Notes: generated by a model not told the origin, from the letters alone. Positions 50,150 through 59,938 are shown, numbered from the stretch's first letter. The stretch is 64,000 bases of DNA from Bacteroidota bacterium (GCA_016718035.1 JADKEK010000010.1:146185-210184), one strand, 5' to 3'. Numbers and translations are program-made.

Positions 50150-52561
50150 TTAATGTATAATTACCACCTTTTCGGCCGCAATCCGCTCAGAACGTGGGTT
50201 TTCAACATAAAGTTGATAAGTTCCTGCCGGAAGGCCTGTTGTCGGAATGCTGGTTTGTTGTGTCAAAATTGTTGTTGTAAATACAATTTTCCCTGTCATA
50301 TCAACCATCTTTATTGAATTGCCAATAAGTAATTGGTCCATTGTGACTATAATTTGGCTATCCGCAGGATTAGGATTAATTTGTATTAATGCAGGCGAAT
50401 TATTTTCAATTGGGTCACTATGAGGGCAACTCAAATTCTGTTCAGTTGGTTTATCAGGAATTTCGCTATCATAAATGCCAAAACAATATTCACCAGTTTT
50501 AAGTTTTGTCAATTCCATTGCTCCTCTTTTGTCAGTTGTGCTACCCCAGGTATTTAATATATAATCTGCATAAATTGTCCAATCATCGTTCGGACTTGCA
50601 CGAAATAATAATACTAAACTATCATCGCTATTGGTGATGAATTTGTCATCTAAATAGCCACCCGAAAGTGTCGCCTGACCATTATATAAAAATTTGGCTT
50701 CCAGTTCAACATCATCCGCTAGATTTGTAATTACTCTCCAATATCTTTGGTTGCTGGTATGCAGCCCGGGATGGATGTTTTTGAAACCATCTGCTTCTAC
50801 CCAATAATGTTCAACACGCACAAAACCCGGTGTTGTCATGCCTGTAATTTCCAAATCCATTAAACCATTGGGCATATTATAGGTGCCTGCTGTTTTAATA
50901 TACAATTCATCTGAAGTTACAGCGTCATTTAATTTATTTTCATAATCCAAAACAGCATATAAATAATCATAATATTCAGTTACATAAAGACCGTCAAACA
51001 TCATCTGATTGCCACTCATATTAATGTGAACAGTATCTACTAGTTCGTTTGTGAATTTATTAAAAAAAGAAACAACAATAGGCACATTATTGGCAAATGT
51101 GTTGGCATTTGATTTCTTTTGTTCAATACAAATACTGCTGGTCAACCCTTTGGTATTACCAATATCTTCAATTTCAAATGCTAATGAGCCTGGTTGATAT
51201 ACCCAGTCAGTAAAAAAATCATTTAAATTAATGCCACTGCAATCGCTTAAATAATCGCGCAACATAGCAGCATTAATGGGTTGAAATTTGTGCGCATTTA
51301 AAAATGATGTTACACAACTAAAAAATAATTCATCACCCATATAACCGCGTAATGTATGGACTACCGAAGCGCCTTTATTATAAGTAGTTGCACCATAAGT
51401 AAATGTTTCTGGTACGTTGGATATAGCAAAATAATTATTGCCATCTCGTGCAGCTGCATAATGTAATACGTCTAGATTGTTTGCACGAACAGCATCCTGA
51501 TAAGCTTCTGCACCATATAATAATTCCGTAAATAAATGTTCAGAAAATACTGCCCAACCTTCGTTTAACCACATTTCCTGTGGTGTTGAACAGGTCACTA
51601 AATCGCCCCACCAATGATGCGATAATTCGTGGGCAAATAATGTTTCCCAGGTTGTAGTGCCATTTACAGCGAATAGGGGATAGGCAATATTCATAGCATG
51701 TTCCATTGCACCTGCACTGAAAGGTACAACAGCATAACCTACTCTGTCCCATGAATAAGCACCATAATGTGTTTCAAATGTATTGAGTGCATTATGTAAA
51801 TGGATAAATGAGGCGGATAAATCAGCAGAGTCTTCAGGCTTCACTGCTATTACGATTGGAATTTCCTCTTCTATTCCAGAATAAGTATCGGTCCAACCGG
51901 TATAGGTAGAAACAGCAACTGAGGCTAAATAACTGGGAATGGGCTGATTACAATTCCAAATATAGGATTTCGTGCCATCGCCATTATCTGTTTCACTTTC
52001 TAAAATTCCACCGCAATACGCACGTTTATTATCAGGTGTTTTTATTTCATAACGGAAAGTACTTCTTTCAATAAAATTGTCGAAACAAGGAAACCATATT
52101 CTGCCGAAATTATGTGGGATGGCATCAAAACCTACACCCATTTGATAGGCATAATCGCCACTCCAGTACCATCCACCCCAACTGCCATCGTGTTCAGGTT
52201 CGCCCTGATAATATACCTTGATTTTTGTTGAATCATCGGTATTAAAAACTGCTGGCAATGTAATTTGTAATAATTCGCCGATATGTGAAAAAACGAGGTG
52301 ATTACCTGCGTTGTCGATTACAGAATCTACGGTTAACCCCAACAGGTCCAGCGGCAACATGGTGATATTATCCACCAGAATTTTTACATCCAATTCAGCC
52401 CAACCGTTTATTGTATTATCATCATAATCGGTGATATCCAGATTGATGGTAATATGACGAATATCTATAGTATCGCTAATTGTTGGCGTTGCAGCATTCA
52501 GCAAGGTTGAGCTCAGGATGCATATTATTCCGGTAAAAAATCTTAACATTTGTTGCTTCAT
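50150..52561 (-). CDS. secreted M1-family aminopeptidase with T9SS type-A sorting domain
   Basis: 803 residues. Signal peptide (SSTLLNAA). M1 N-terminal beta domain, substrate-anchoring SAGAMEHAMNIAYP (GAMEN-like) and the zinc motif HELSHHWWG followed by EMWLNEGWAVFSEHLF (HExxH-18-E). Residues about 720-803 are a type-A sorting domain (NPNPADSQIIVTM, LPAGTYQLYVENPRSE). It should be a cell-surface or released aminopeptidase for peptide scavenging. The M1 catalytic domain is complete. The divergent neighbour starts 20 bp away. Confidence 0.92.
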   Translation of the reverse strand: MKQQMLRFFTGIICILSSTLLNAATPTISDTIDIRHITINLDITDYDDNTINGWAELDVKILVDNITMLPLDLLGLTVDSVIDNAGNHLVFSHIGELLQITLPAVFNTDDSTKIKVYYQGEPEHDGSWGGWYWSGDYAYQMGVGFDAIPHNFGRIWFPCFDNFIERSTFRYEIKTPDNKRAYCGGILESETDNGDGTKSYIWNCNQPIPSYLASVAVSTYTGWTDTYSGIEEEIPIVIAVKPEDSADLSASFIHLHNALNTFETHYGAYSWDRVGYAVVPFSAGAMEHAMNIAYPLFAVNGTTTWETLFAHELSHHWWGDLVTCSTPQEMWLNEGWAVFSEHLFTELLYGAEAYQDAVRANNLDVLHYAAARDGNNYFAISNVPETFTYGATTYNKGASVVHTLRGYMGDELFFSCVTSFLNAHKFQPINAAMLRDYLSDCSGINLNDFFTDWVYQPGSLAFEIEDIGNTKGLTSSICIEQKKSNANTFANNVPIVVSFFNKFTNELVDTVHINMSGNQMMFDGLYVTEYYDYLYAVLDYENKLNDAVTSDELYIKTAGTYNMPNGLMDLEITGMTTPGFVRVEHYWVEADGFKNIHPGLHTSNQRYWRVITNLADDVELEAKFLYNGQATLSGGYLDDKFITNSDDSLVLLFRASPNDDWTIYADYILNTWGSTTDKRGAMELTKLKTGEYCFGIYDSEIPDKPTEQNLSCPHSDPIENNSPALIQINPNPADSQIIVTMDQLLIGNSIKMVDMTGKIVFTTTILTQQTSIPTTGLPAGTYQLYVENPRSERIAAEKVVIIH

Positions 52562-52581
52562 AATAGTAATTTTACAGGTAT

Positions 52582-53511
52582 ATGTTTGGTAAAATTAGGC
52601 AATTCCTGCTTATTGGTTTGTTATTGCTTCAGGCTAATGTCATTTTTACTCAAGTGGATGACACAACCCGTTTTGACGGTGTAATAACACTCGATTCATT
52701 TGTGTTGAGTGCTGTCCGCAATGGGTTTAATGTTGATGATTTTGTGCGGTTTGTGCAAGAGGATACTACTTTTCATCAGGCGTTTAGAAATCTGCGGCAA
52801 GTGCCATACAGCAGTTCGGCTACGGTTAGGATGTTTAATGATGAACATTTATCTACAGGCAGTTACAGCAATCGCACACATCAATTATTAGGAGAGTCGT
52901 GCAGATGGATGAATTATGATTTGGAGGTAGCCACGGGCGATTTTTTTGATAAAAACGGTGATATCAATTATTACACTGCACGTATGTTCGCATATATATT
53001 TATGTATCGCGATACTATTTGTAATAGGCAAATGGTGGTAGATAATAATGTGTATACTGATTCGAAATTGGATGAGCGAAAAGAGCAATTAAAAACCTTG
53101 ATATTTGATCCCGGCCAACCGGTAGATAAAATTCCATTGATTAAAAATAAAATGGAAATATTTAGTCCCGAAATGCAACCGTATTATGATTATGCTATCG
53201 CGCAAAAAACATACAGCACCGGCGTGGATTGTTATGTATTTAGTATTGAAAAAAAACAAGATGCGGTTAAAGGAGAGGATGTAGTAATTAATGAATTAGT
53301 AACCTGGTTCGATAAAAAATCGATGCAAATAGTAGCGCGGCATTATAGTTTGAGTTATTTCACGCGTTTATTTGATTTTGATGTGGTGATGGATGTAAAA
53401 TTGTCTACAATAAATGGGGTTCAGGTGCCTGTCTCAATAAGTTATAATGGGTACTGGGATATTCCTGCCCGCAAACCTGAAATAGGAAGCGTGCAAATCA
53501 ATATTTGGTAG
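52582..53511 (+). CDS. secreted protein of unknown function
   Basis: 309 residues. Signal peptide (LLLLQANVIFTQ). Predicted alpha/beta with DSFVLSAVRNGFNVDDFVRFVQED and a C-terminal beta region (VTWFDKKSMQIVARHYSLSY, VPVSISYNGYWDIPA). I do not recognise the family; similar secreted proteins occur in Bacteroidota. Its start is 20 bp from the divergent aminopeptidase. The repeat cluster at 53517 begins immediately after its stop. Confidence 0.75.
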   Translation: MFGKIRQFLLIGLLLLQANVIFTQVDDTTRFDGVITLDSFVLSAVRNGFNVDDFVRFVQEDTTFHQAFRNLRQVPYSSSATVRMFNDEHLSTGSYSNRTHQLLGESCRWMNYDLEVATGDFFDKNGDINYYTARMFAYIFMYRDTICNRQMVVDNNVYTDSKLDERKEQLKTLIFDPGQPVDKIPLIKNKMEIFSPEMQPYYDYAIAQKTYSTGVDCYVFSIEKKQDAVKGEDVVINELVTWFDKKSMQIVARHYSLSYFTRLFDFDVVMDVKLSTINGVQVPVSISYNGYWDIPARKPEIGSVQINIW

Positions 53512-53516
53512 TAGGT

Positions 53517-54243
53517 GTTTCTCGCAAAGGCGCTAAGTATTTCGTATTGTAGGTTGTGCGATATGGATTGTTTTCAAGCGCGCAAAGCTGTTAAACCATG
53601 TACCTTTGCTTGCTTGAATTGGTTTTTGCTTTAGATTAAAAATAGCTTAAATATTTACTTTGCGTCTTAGCGAGAAACAAACATAATTTATTTCACGCGG
53701 AGAATCGGAGATTAAAGGAATGTATGATGTGCGATGTGGTTTGTTTTTGAGAACGCGGAGCTGGTAAACCAAATTTTTCTCGCAAAGGCCCAAAGGAAAA
53801 ATGATTATTTGATGTGCGATATGGATTGTTTTCAAGCGCGCAAAGCTTTTAACCCATATACCTTTGCTTGCTTGAATTGGTTTTTTCTTTAGATTAAAAA
53901 TAACATAAATAATTACTTTGCGTCTTAGCGAGAAACAAACATAATTTATATCACGCGGAGACGCGGGGGTAAGAGGAATGTATGATGTGCGATGTGGTTT
54001 GTTTTTGAGAACGCGGAGCTGGTAAACCAAATTTTTTCTCGCAAAGGCCCAAAGGGAAAATGATTATTTGATGTGGGATATGGATTGTTTTCAAGCGCGC
54101 AAAGCTGTTAACCCATATACCTTTGCTTGCTTGAATTGGTTTTTTCTTTAGATTAAAAATAACATAAATAATTACTTTGCGCCTTTGCGAGAAACAACAT
54201 AATTTATTCCGTACTCCGCAATCTCCACTTTTCCGCGTGAACC
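53517..54243. repeat. palindromic intergenic repeat cluster C, with exact 258-bp tandem period
   Basis: First unit 53517-53678 (162 bp) has 21-bp terminal inverted repeats (53517-53537, 53658-53678) and an inner hairpin (arms TTCAAGCGCGCAAAG at 53573-53587 and CTTTGCTTGCTTGAA at 53604-53618). It is followed by two nearly identical 258-bp units; the landmark CATAATTTA recurs at 53682, 53940 and 54198, exactly 258 apart. The cluster ends with an inverted CGCGGAG-type module. Open frames of about 115-127 codons on the minus strand are by-products. Confidence 0.87.
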
Positions 54244-54282
54244 AAACATTAAGTGTGCGCATCACAATCGTGTTTAGGCAAT

Positions 54283-54314
54283 AAAAAAACCGCACTTAAA
54301 TAAATGCGGTTTTT
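54283..54314. terminator. bidirectional-type terminator
   Basis: Stem AAAAACCGCA/TGCGGTTTT with A-run and T-run on either side. On the minus strand it ends the M16 gene pair (stop at 54334). Confidence 0.85.
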
Positions 54315-54333
54315 GAAATAGTTGTGCTAACAA

Positions 54334-55662
54334 TTAATATGGTTTGCTTTTTTTCTCTTTAGGAGTTGTTTGTTTAAAGTCCTCGGTTTTAACCGCATCT
54401 TTTTTACCCAAATAAATCCAAACAATTACATCGCTGTATTTATCGAAAGTAGCATTAATATCAGCTAATTTAGCTTTGTTTACATTTTCTGTTAATTGGT
54501 CCAATGCTTCCCAACCACCGCTTATTTCAGAGCGACCTAAAGCATCAGCCTGATTAGAAGTAGTTTCAAGTGTTAGATAATAACCGGTTAAAAATTCCTG
54601 TTTTTTATCTGTAAATTCAGTTTCAGAAAAACCTTCTTTTTTCACTTTATCTAATTCATCTACCATCACCTGCATACTTTGTTTAGGGTCGATGGTAGTG
54701 ATATAAATTGCACCATAAGGATTAGTAACTGCACCACGATTATAAAAAGCAGCAGGAGCATAACTTAAGCTGCGTTTTGTTCTTAGTTCAGTGAAATAAC
54801 GATCACCCATAATTGACATACCGATACGGTAGTTGATACCTTCTTCAGTGTTTGCAAAAGGCGCGCTCATAATACCCATAATATAATTGGTAGCAATATC
54901 ACGGTCTTCAACATGAATTTTAGATTGAGTGATTAAGGTGCGTGATTCTTTTGAAACCGGAGTACCGTTGGCCATTTTACCTAATGAAGCTTTTATTTTT
55001 GCAGTTAAATCTTCTTCCGTAATGTTACCTACTACAACTAAAAATGTACGTTTTTTACCCAATGTTTTTTTGTAATAATTTTTTACATCTTCTAAAGAAA
55101 TTCCTGCTAAACTTTCAGGTGTGCCATCATATGCTTTAGCATAATCTTTATTTTCAAATGCAATCTGACGCGCTAATAAATCTAAAGAACCATCAGGGTC
55201 AGCCATAGTTTGTTGTGCATTTGCAATTAGCTGTTCTTTTAAAAGGTTGTATTCGTTTTCAGAAAAAGCAGGATTTAAAATGGCATCAGAAAATAAATTC
55301 CATGATTGATCCCAAAATGCTTTAATACAAGTCATGCTGATGGAGCCATAATCTAATGCAGTGCTTGCACCAAACGAGGTTCCGATTTTTTCTGAAGCAG
55401 TTTTGAAATCGAGTTTAGGCATATTGGTTGTGCCACCATCTACCATTAAATTCAAGGTAAGGTTTTCGATACCTTGTTTTTCTTTGCTATAGTTGGCAGT
55501 TCCACCTTCAACAAATAAACGCACACTGATTACATCTTTAGGTACGTATTTGTGAATTACTTTAATACCATCAACGGTATATTCTTTTGTTCCCTGTGCA
55601 GATACCAATGTTGAAGACAACACCGTGGCTACCAGTAAAAAAGCTATTTTAATTTTTTTCAT
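54334..55662 (-). CDS. M16-family peptidase-like subunit, zinc motif missing
   Basis: 442 residues. Signal peptide (SSTLVSAQ). Two M16 half-domains, but the HxxEH zinc motif at the expected place is replaced (EKQGIENLTLNLMVDGG), so this subunit is probably inactive, like the beta subunit of mitochondrial processing peptidase. C-terminal half has RTKRSLSYAPAAFYNRGA (M16 pattern). It follows the active M16 gene on the same strand, forming an active/inactive pair common in Bacteroidota. The tail is Lys-rich. Confidence 0.9.
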   Translation of the reverse strand: MKKIKIAFLLVATVLSSTLVSAQGTKEYTVDGIKVIHKYVPKDVISVRLFVEGGTANYSKEKQGIENLTLNLMVDGGTTNMPKLDFKTASEKIGTSFGASTALDYGSISMTCIKAFWDQSWNLFSDAILNPAFSENEYNLLKEQLIANAQQTMADPDGSLDLLARQIAFENKDYAKAYDGTPESLAGISLEDVKNYYKKTLGKKRTFLVVVGNITEEDLTAKIKASLGKMANGTPVSKESRTLITQSKIHVEDRDIATNYIMGIMSAPFANTEEGINYRIGMSIMGDRYFTELRTKRSLSYAPAAFYNRGAVTNPYGAIYITTIDPKQSMQVMVDELDKVKKEGFSETEFTDKKQEFLTGYYLTLETTSNQADALGRSEISGGWEALDQLTENVNKAKLADINATFDKYSDVIVWIYLGKKDAVKTEDFKQTTPKEKKSKPY

Positions 55663-55777
55663 ATCGTTTATATTTAGCGATTAGGGTAATTATTCTTTAA
55701 TTTCGAAACCAATTGATTTTACGTCAACCATATCTTTCATGGAAGGATTTAATAATAAACCATTTACATGAGGTTGG

Positions 55778-57070
55778 TCAATAATGTATTTTTTTAACAT
55801 AATTCGCAATATCCTGTCTGGTAACTTCCTGTAAGTTTTGCACGTAGTTAGTATAATAATCTATAGTTGCTGAAGCCCACCAATAGGTAACATAATGAGT
55901 AAACTCACTGGTGCTTTCTTTACCATAAGCATCCTGAATGGCTAATAAATTTTTTGCAGTTTCTAATTGCTCGTCTGTATAGTAATTAGGGTCAGTCCAT
56001 TGCGCTACATTTTCCCATAACACTTTCCATGCTTCATTGATTGTTGCCGGATTTGGCACTAAAATAATATTAATAGGACCTGTGTATTTGCAAGTTTGGT
56101 AACCAACATTTACCTGATAGGCTAATCCTGATTCCACTAAATCTTTTTGCAATTTGCTTGAAGCCTGTGAAAGGATGTAAGAGAATACATCGGCAGCATA
56201 AGTTGCTTTTAAATCGTTACGTGTATCAGGGCCATGAAATCCGGTTAAGAAAATAGGCACCTGAGCGTTTTCGTTTAAAGTAACAAAATTGGTTACACCT
56301 TTTAACGGTTCAAATTCAGGTATTGGCCATTTTTGGAAAGGGTCGAAATCAGCTGGTTTCCAATCGCCAAAAACTTTTTCAATTTTGGTGTACATTTCCT
56401 GATGGTTTACATCACCGGCAATAACAATCATACTATTATTAGGGTAATAATATTTATCCTGAATAATGCGCATTTTTTCAGGTGTACAAGTAAGAATTAC
56501 ATCATGCACCCCGATTGGATTTTTGCGGTAATAGTTTTCTTTCCACATGTAGCGATTAAATTCGTCAAATAAAAAGAAAGTCGGATTTGATTCGGCGCGT
56601 TGAAATTCACCATCAACCACAGGGTTTTCTTTTTTCATTTCTTCCGCTAAAAATAATGGATAACGAATGGCTGAATTCATAAATGCAATACCTTCATCAA
56701 CCTTATTGTTCGTGAGTGTAATAAAATAATTCACGCGTTCATCGCTGGTGGTACCATTAAATACGATACCTAATTCGTTGATTCGTTTTAAAAAGGCTTC
56801 CTGACTAGGCAGGTCTTTATTCGCTTTAAAAAACATGTGTTCATACATGTGTGACAAGCCATTGAAAGCGCTATCTTCGGTATAAGAACCGTTCTTAACC
56901 ACAATTTCGATGGTGGCCAGTGGAACAGTTTTGTCTTCAATGATGAGCATTTCCAATCCATTTGGCAGTTTTTTCATAAAGAAATTGGATGGCAGCTTGG
57001 TTTGTGCTGATACGGTAACCGTAATCAACAACGTGAGGGTTAAAACACTGATTATTTTTTTCATAGACAA
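55778..57070 (-). CDS. M16-family zinc peptidase, frameshifted near its end
   Basis: 430 residues as read. Signal peptide (TVTVSAQ), active-site HxxEH in LSHMYEHMFF (about residue 72) with downstream glutamate in NPVVDGEFQRAE, then the C-terminal domain RNDLKATYAADVF and LVESGLAYQVNVG. It ends abruptly at VKKIHY. Removing one A from the seven-A run (plus-strand T-run 55789-55795) restores VKKYIIDQPHVNGLLLNPSM and continues to a stop at 55690-55692. Probable homopolymer fault. Catalytic partner of the inactive subunit downstream; together they may form a periplasmic or surface oligopeptidase. Confidence 0.9.
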   Translation of the reverse strand: MSMKKIISVLTLTLLITVTVSAQTKLPSNFFMKKLPNGLEMLIIEDKTVPLATIEIVVKNGSYTEDSAFNGLSHMYEHMFFKANKDLPSQEAFLKRINELGIVFNGTTSDERVNYFITLTNNKVDEGIAFMNSAIRYPLFLAEEMKKENPVVDGEFQRAESNPTFFLFDEFNRYMWKENYYRKNPIGVHDVILTCTPEKMRIIQDKYYYPNNSMIVIAGDVNHQEMYTKIEKVFGDWKPADFDPFQKWPIPEFEPLKGVTNFVTLNENAQVPIFLTGFHGPDTRNDLKATYAADVFSYILSQASSKLQKDLVESGLAYQVNVGYQTCKYTGPINIILVPNPATINEAWKVLWENVAQWTDPNYYTDEQLETAKNLLAIQDAYGKESTSEFTHYVTYWWASATIDYYTNYVQNLQEVTRQDIANYVKKIHY

Positions 57071-57150
57071 TTATTGATATTGTTGCTGTAAAGGTAGCGG
57101 TTTGCATTTTAGGTGCCTAAAAACCGCCGGTTAAACTATGTTAAATGGGA

Positions 57151-57939
57151 TTAAAACTGCAAAACCAGGTTTGTCTTGGCATGAAATCCCGGCTTGAAAA
57201 ATACGATGCCTTTAAAGAAAAGGTCAATGGACAAGGTAACAGCAGGGTCTTTTTTAATGGTTTCCCAAGCCTGGTGCATTTCGTCACTCCAGTGAATATC
57301 GTCGAAAATAACCACCGAATCGTCGTGTAAATAAGGCTTTAAAGATTCAAAATACTGCAGGGTAGGGGCATAGCGGTGATTGCCATCTACAAAAGCCAGG
57401 TCTACAGATTGCAATTTACTAAGGGCATTGGGCAGCGATTGAGAAAACTCACCGGTGATAATTGTGACGTTACTTGACTGTAGGGTTTTGAATTGGTTTG
57501 CGGCTATTTCAGCCACAGCTTTGCTGCCTTCCAGCGTGACTATCTGCGCCTCAGGCACTGCTTTTGCCAAATACAGGGCACTTACGCCTAAAGAAGTGCC
57601 AATTTCAAGGACAGTCGTAGGTTTGAAATTAGCAGCTAATCTAAACATCAACTGCCCGAATTTTGGGGTAATTAAGGTGTTTTTGGCAATAGCACTGACT
57701 TTCCGGACAGGGGTTTTGTTGATTTTGCTGCCTGCACCAAAATCTTCAACTGTAATAGTGGACTCATCGGCTAAAAGGTTGCTGCGCAGATGTTCTATCT
57801 CGTCAAACGCATAATAATGGCGTTGGTCACGTAAAATATCATTGATAAAGCTGAAAACGAAGGGGGAATGGACTTCATACCTGGTTTTGGCACTTAAACG
57901 ATAATTGAAATAACGTATAGCGGTTTTCAGTTTACTCAC
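57151..57939 (-). CDS. class I SAM-dependent methyltransferase
   Basis: 262 residues from a GTG at 57939. Motif I is TVLEIGTSLGVSALYLA (about residue 100), then IVTLEGSKAVAEIAANQF, motif post-I, and LAFVDGNHRYAPTLQYFE (O-methyltransferase/CmcI-like). The beta-strand pattern fits small-molecule O-methyltransferases (Methyltransf_24). Substrate unknown. A box one mismatch from TAnnTTTG (TATCTTCG, plus 57945-57952) lies 5 nt before the GTG, so this may also be leaderless. Confidence 0.87.
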   Translation of the reverse strand: MSKLKTAIRYFNYRLSAKTRYEVHSPFVFSFINDILRDQRHYYAFDEIEHLRSNLLADESTITVEDFGAGSKINKTPVRKVSAIAKNTLITPKFGQLMFRLAANFKPTTVLEIGTSLGVSALYLAKAVPEAQIVTLEGSKAVAEIAANQFKTLQSSNVTIITGEFSQSLPNALSKLQSVDLAFVDGNHRYAPTLQYFESLKPYLHDDSVVIFDDIHWSDEMHQAWETIKKDPAVTLSIDLFFKGIVFFKPGFHAKTNLVLQF

Positions 57940-58344
57940 AGTTGCGAAGATAATGTTTGTCTTAGATTTCGGAATCTAAATTTTTGTGACGTGCTGCTTT
58001 CATGCTCTTTGTGCTAATTTATCCGGAATTTGGTAAATTTTAATGCTTTCTGTTACATGGCATTTCGAGCCGTTTTTGGCAAAAAGGGGTGCTATTGTGC
58101 TGAATTACAAAAGATTTGCACTAACGAAAAAGTAAGGTTAGCCCAAAAACCACCACCTTACTTTTTTATGGAAGGCTTATTTTACAGGTATTTCAGCGAT
58201 AAAGATGAAAAAAATCCGTGGTTTTGTGTCCCGACGACCGTGTTAACACTGTATGATTTTTATGCAATTTACTGCTCAAATGTTGATAGTAAGTTGTGCA
58301 TTTGTGAAAAGGTCGTATATTCGTGATTTAATTAACGAAAAGGT
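57940..58344. other. divergent intergenic region with an orphan hairpin
   Basis: 405 bp between a leftward methyltransferase and a rightward barrel gene. It contains a short hairpin at 57962-57979 (TTAGATT/AATCTAA) and a strong terminator-like hairpin at 58127-58166, neither of which belongs to a flanking gene. The frame at 58030-58326 looks non-coding. Confidence 0.5.
58127..58167. terminator. orphan terminator-like hairpin, possible small RNA end
   Basis: 12-bp stem AAAAAGTAAGGT/ACCTTACTTTTT with a 16-nt loop and a T-run on both strands, lying between divergent genes. A terminator here implies a transcript from within the gap. No perfect -7 box was found; TAAATTTT sequences upstream are one mismatch away. 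Confidence 0.5.
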
Positions 58345-59172
58345 ATGAAAAAAACGCTACTCACGCTCTCGATTGTCTTGTTTGTCGGCGCGGCAGCTCA
58401 AGCTCAACAAGGTATTCATTTTGGATTTCATGGACAAATGAATAGTATCTGGATTTTAAATCAGAACAACTATGAGTATTCAGAAATGGATTACGAATAT
58501 AAATTCGGGCCAAACGGTGGCTTAACTTTAGGATACAATTGGGAAGATAATTTCGGTATACAGGTGGAATTTAATTACGCTCAAATGGGCCAGGATTATT
58601 CCGATATCATGAAAGATTTTGGACCAACTGAAGATACTTCAAAGCCGGATTTACAAACCAAAGTACTTACCTACCGTTATGTAGATTTAAATTATTTACA
58701 AGTTCCGATATTATTTAAATATATGGAAGGTGATACCAAGGATGCGATTAAATATCAATTGTTAGGTGGTTTACAACTTGGCTATTTGTTAAGTGCCGAA
58801 CAAACTTATACAGCTGATGTTATGAATATTGACCCGGATGATCAAAAACCGGTTGATATAGCTCCTCAATCCGGTGTGCCTGATTTTAGAGGAAACGCTA
58901 GTGTAAATGGTACCGACTATTTCCAGAAATTGGATGTAGGTTTATTATTAGACGTGGGAGCTGATATTTATGTAAACGATAAATTATATTTCTCACCTTC
59001 GTTCAGAGGTTATTATGGTTTCTTTGATATTAATGCTAAAGAAACACGTAATCTTCAACCTGCTCAGGGTGAAAATATTTACCTTGCTTCGCACAATGCC
59101 TACATCGGATTTTCATTAGGCATTAACTTTATGTTCCCTGATGCGAAATTAGGTGGAAGTGATGATGAATAA
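58345..59172 (+). CDS. outer-membrane beta-barrel protein (porin-like/PorT type)
   Basis: 275 residues. Signal peptide (FVGAAAQAQ). Barrel pattern of alternating strands: GIHFGFHGQMNSIWIL, NGGLTLGYNWEDNFGIQVEFNYAQMG, YLQVPILFKYM, LGLLLDVGADIYV, ending AYIGFSLGINFMFP plus a short acidic tail. PF13568-like outer-membrane protein of about 8-10 strands. Function unknown; such proteins include the T9SS component PorT, but this sequence does not establish that role. Confidence 0.82.
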   Translation: MKKTLLTLSIVLFVGAAAQAQQGIHFGFHGQMNSIWILNQNNYEYSEMDYEYKFGPNGGLTLGYNWEDNFGIQVEFNYAQMGQDYSDIMKDFGPTEDTSKPDLQTKVLTYRYVDLNYLQVPILFKYMEGDTKDAIKYQLLGGLQLGYLLSAEQTYTADVMNIDPDDQKPVDIAPQSGVPDFRGNASVNGTDYFQKLDVGLLLDVGADIYVNDKLYFSPSFRGYYGFFDINAKETRNLQPAQGENIYLASHNAYIGFSLGINFMFPDAKLGGSDDE

Positions 59173-59193
59173 ATAAGTAGCAAAATAATTTAC

Positions 59194-59228
59194 AATAACC
59201 CGGAATTTATTTCGGGTTATTTTTTTGC
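59194..59228. terminator. shared convergent terminator
   Basis: Stem AATAACCCG/CGGGTTATT with a 10-nt loop and a T-run (plus strand). It ends the barrel gene; the stop codon of the convergent RluA gene falls inside the hairpin. Confidence 0.8.
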
Positions 59229-59911
59229 CCTAATATTTCCATAAACGCATTCCACACAGGATCTACAGGTGGATTTGCAGTAATAATTACCGGCTCGTTT
59301 TTTATGGGGTGAATAAATTCCAGCTGACGGGCATGTAAACTCACACTGCCATCTTTATTGGAACGGTCGAAACCATATTTTAAATCGCCTTTAATTGGAC
59401 TTCCAATGGTGGCTAATTGTGCACGAATTTGATGATGTCTGCCGGTTTTTGGGTCTACTTCTAATAAAAAGTAGCGGTCGCTTGATGCAATTAATTGATA
59501 ATGTAAAATGGCCTCTTTGCTATCCCCTTTTTTTTCGGCATACGCAAAACTTTTATTCATACGTTCATTTTTTAATAAGTGATGAACGAGGGTTGCCGAT
59601 TCTTGTTCCGGTTTGTTTTTTACAATTGCCCAATACGTTTTTTTGAAAGCTCTGTCACGCACTATCTTTGACATGCGTTCACCTGCTTTACCTGTTTTAG
59701 AGAAAATTAATACACCACTTACCGGTCTGTCAATTCGGTGTATAAGTCCGGCGTATACATTACCCGGTTTCTGGTATTTATCTTTCAGATATTGCTTTAC
59801 TATTTCAACTAATGGTACATCATTCGTTTTATCACCTTGCGAAATTTCTCCGGGGCGTTTATTTATAGCTATTAAATGATTATCCTCAAAAATTATTTCC
59901 GGTGGAAGCAT
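59207..59911 (-). CDS. RluA-family pseudouridine synthase
   Basis: 234 residues. N-terminal IIFEDNHLIAINKRPGEISQ, catalytic motif GLIHRIDRPVSGVLIFSKT (Asp in HRIDR), VDPKTGRHHQIRAQLA and the end SLHARQLEFIHP. It makes pseudouridine in rRNA or tRNA; the exact target cannot be told. A perfect -7 box (59931-59938) lies at the 3' end of the upstream gene, so it has its own promoter in addition to any read-through. Confidence 0.92.
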   Translation of the reverse strand: MLPPEIIFEDNHLIAINKRPGEISQGDKTNDVPLVEIVKQYLKDKYQKPGNVYAGLIHRIDRPVSGVLIFSKTGKAGERMSKIVRDRAFKKTYWAIVKNKPEQESATLVHHLLKNERMNKSFAYAEKKGDSKEAILHYQLIASSDRYFLLEVDPKTGRHHQIRAQLATIGSPIKGDLKYGFDRSNKDGSVSLHARQLEFIHPIKNEPVIITANPPVDPVWNAFMEILGQKNNPK

Positions 59912-59930
59912 AATGTATATTAAAAGCCCA

Positions 59931-59938
59931 AATTTACA
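59931..59938 (-). promoter_or_regulatory. -7 box inside the upstream gene, for the RluA gene
   Basis: Minus strand TAAATTTG, a perfect TAnnTTTG, 19 nt before the ATG at 59911 and overlapping the last codons of the MmcQ/YjbR gene. Confidence 0.45.

Noticed and set aside
53517..54243. CRISPR-like array
   Set aside because: The units are 160-260 bp palindromic elements without short spacers, and no cas genes are present.
58030..58326. 98-codon frame in the 58-kb gap
   Set aside because: It runs through a strong hairpin and has odd Cys/Tyr-rich composition without a recognisable signal; more likely non-coding.
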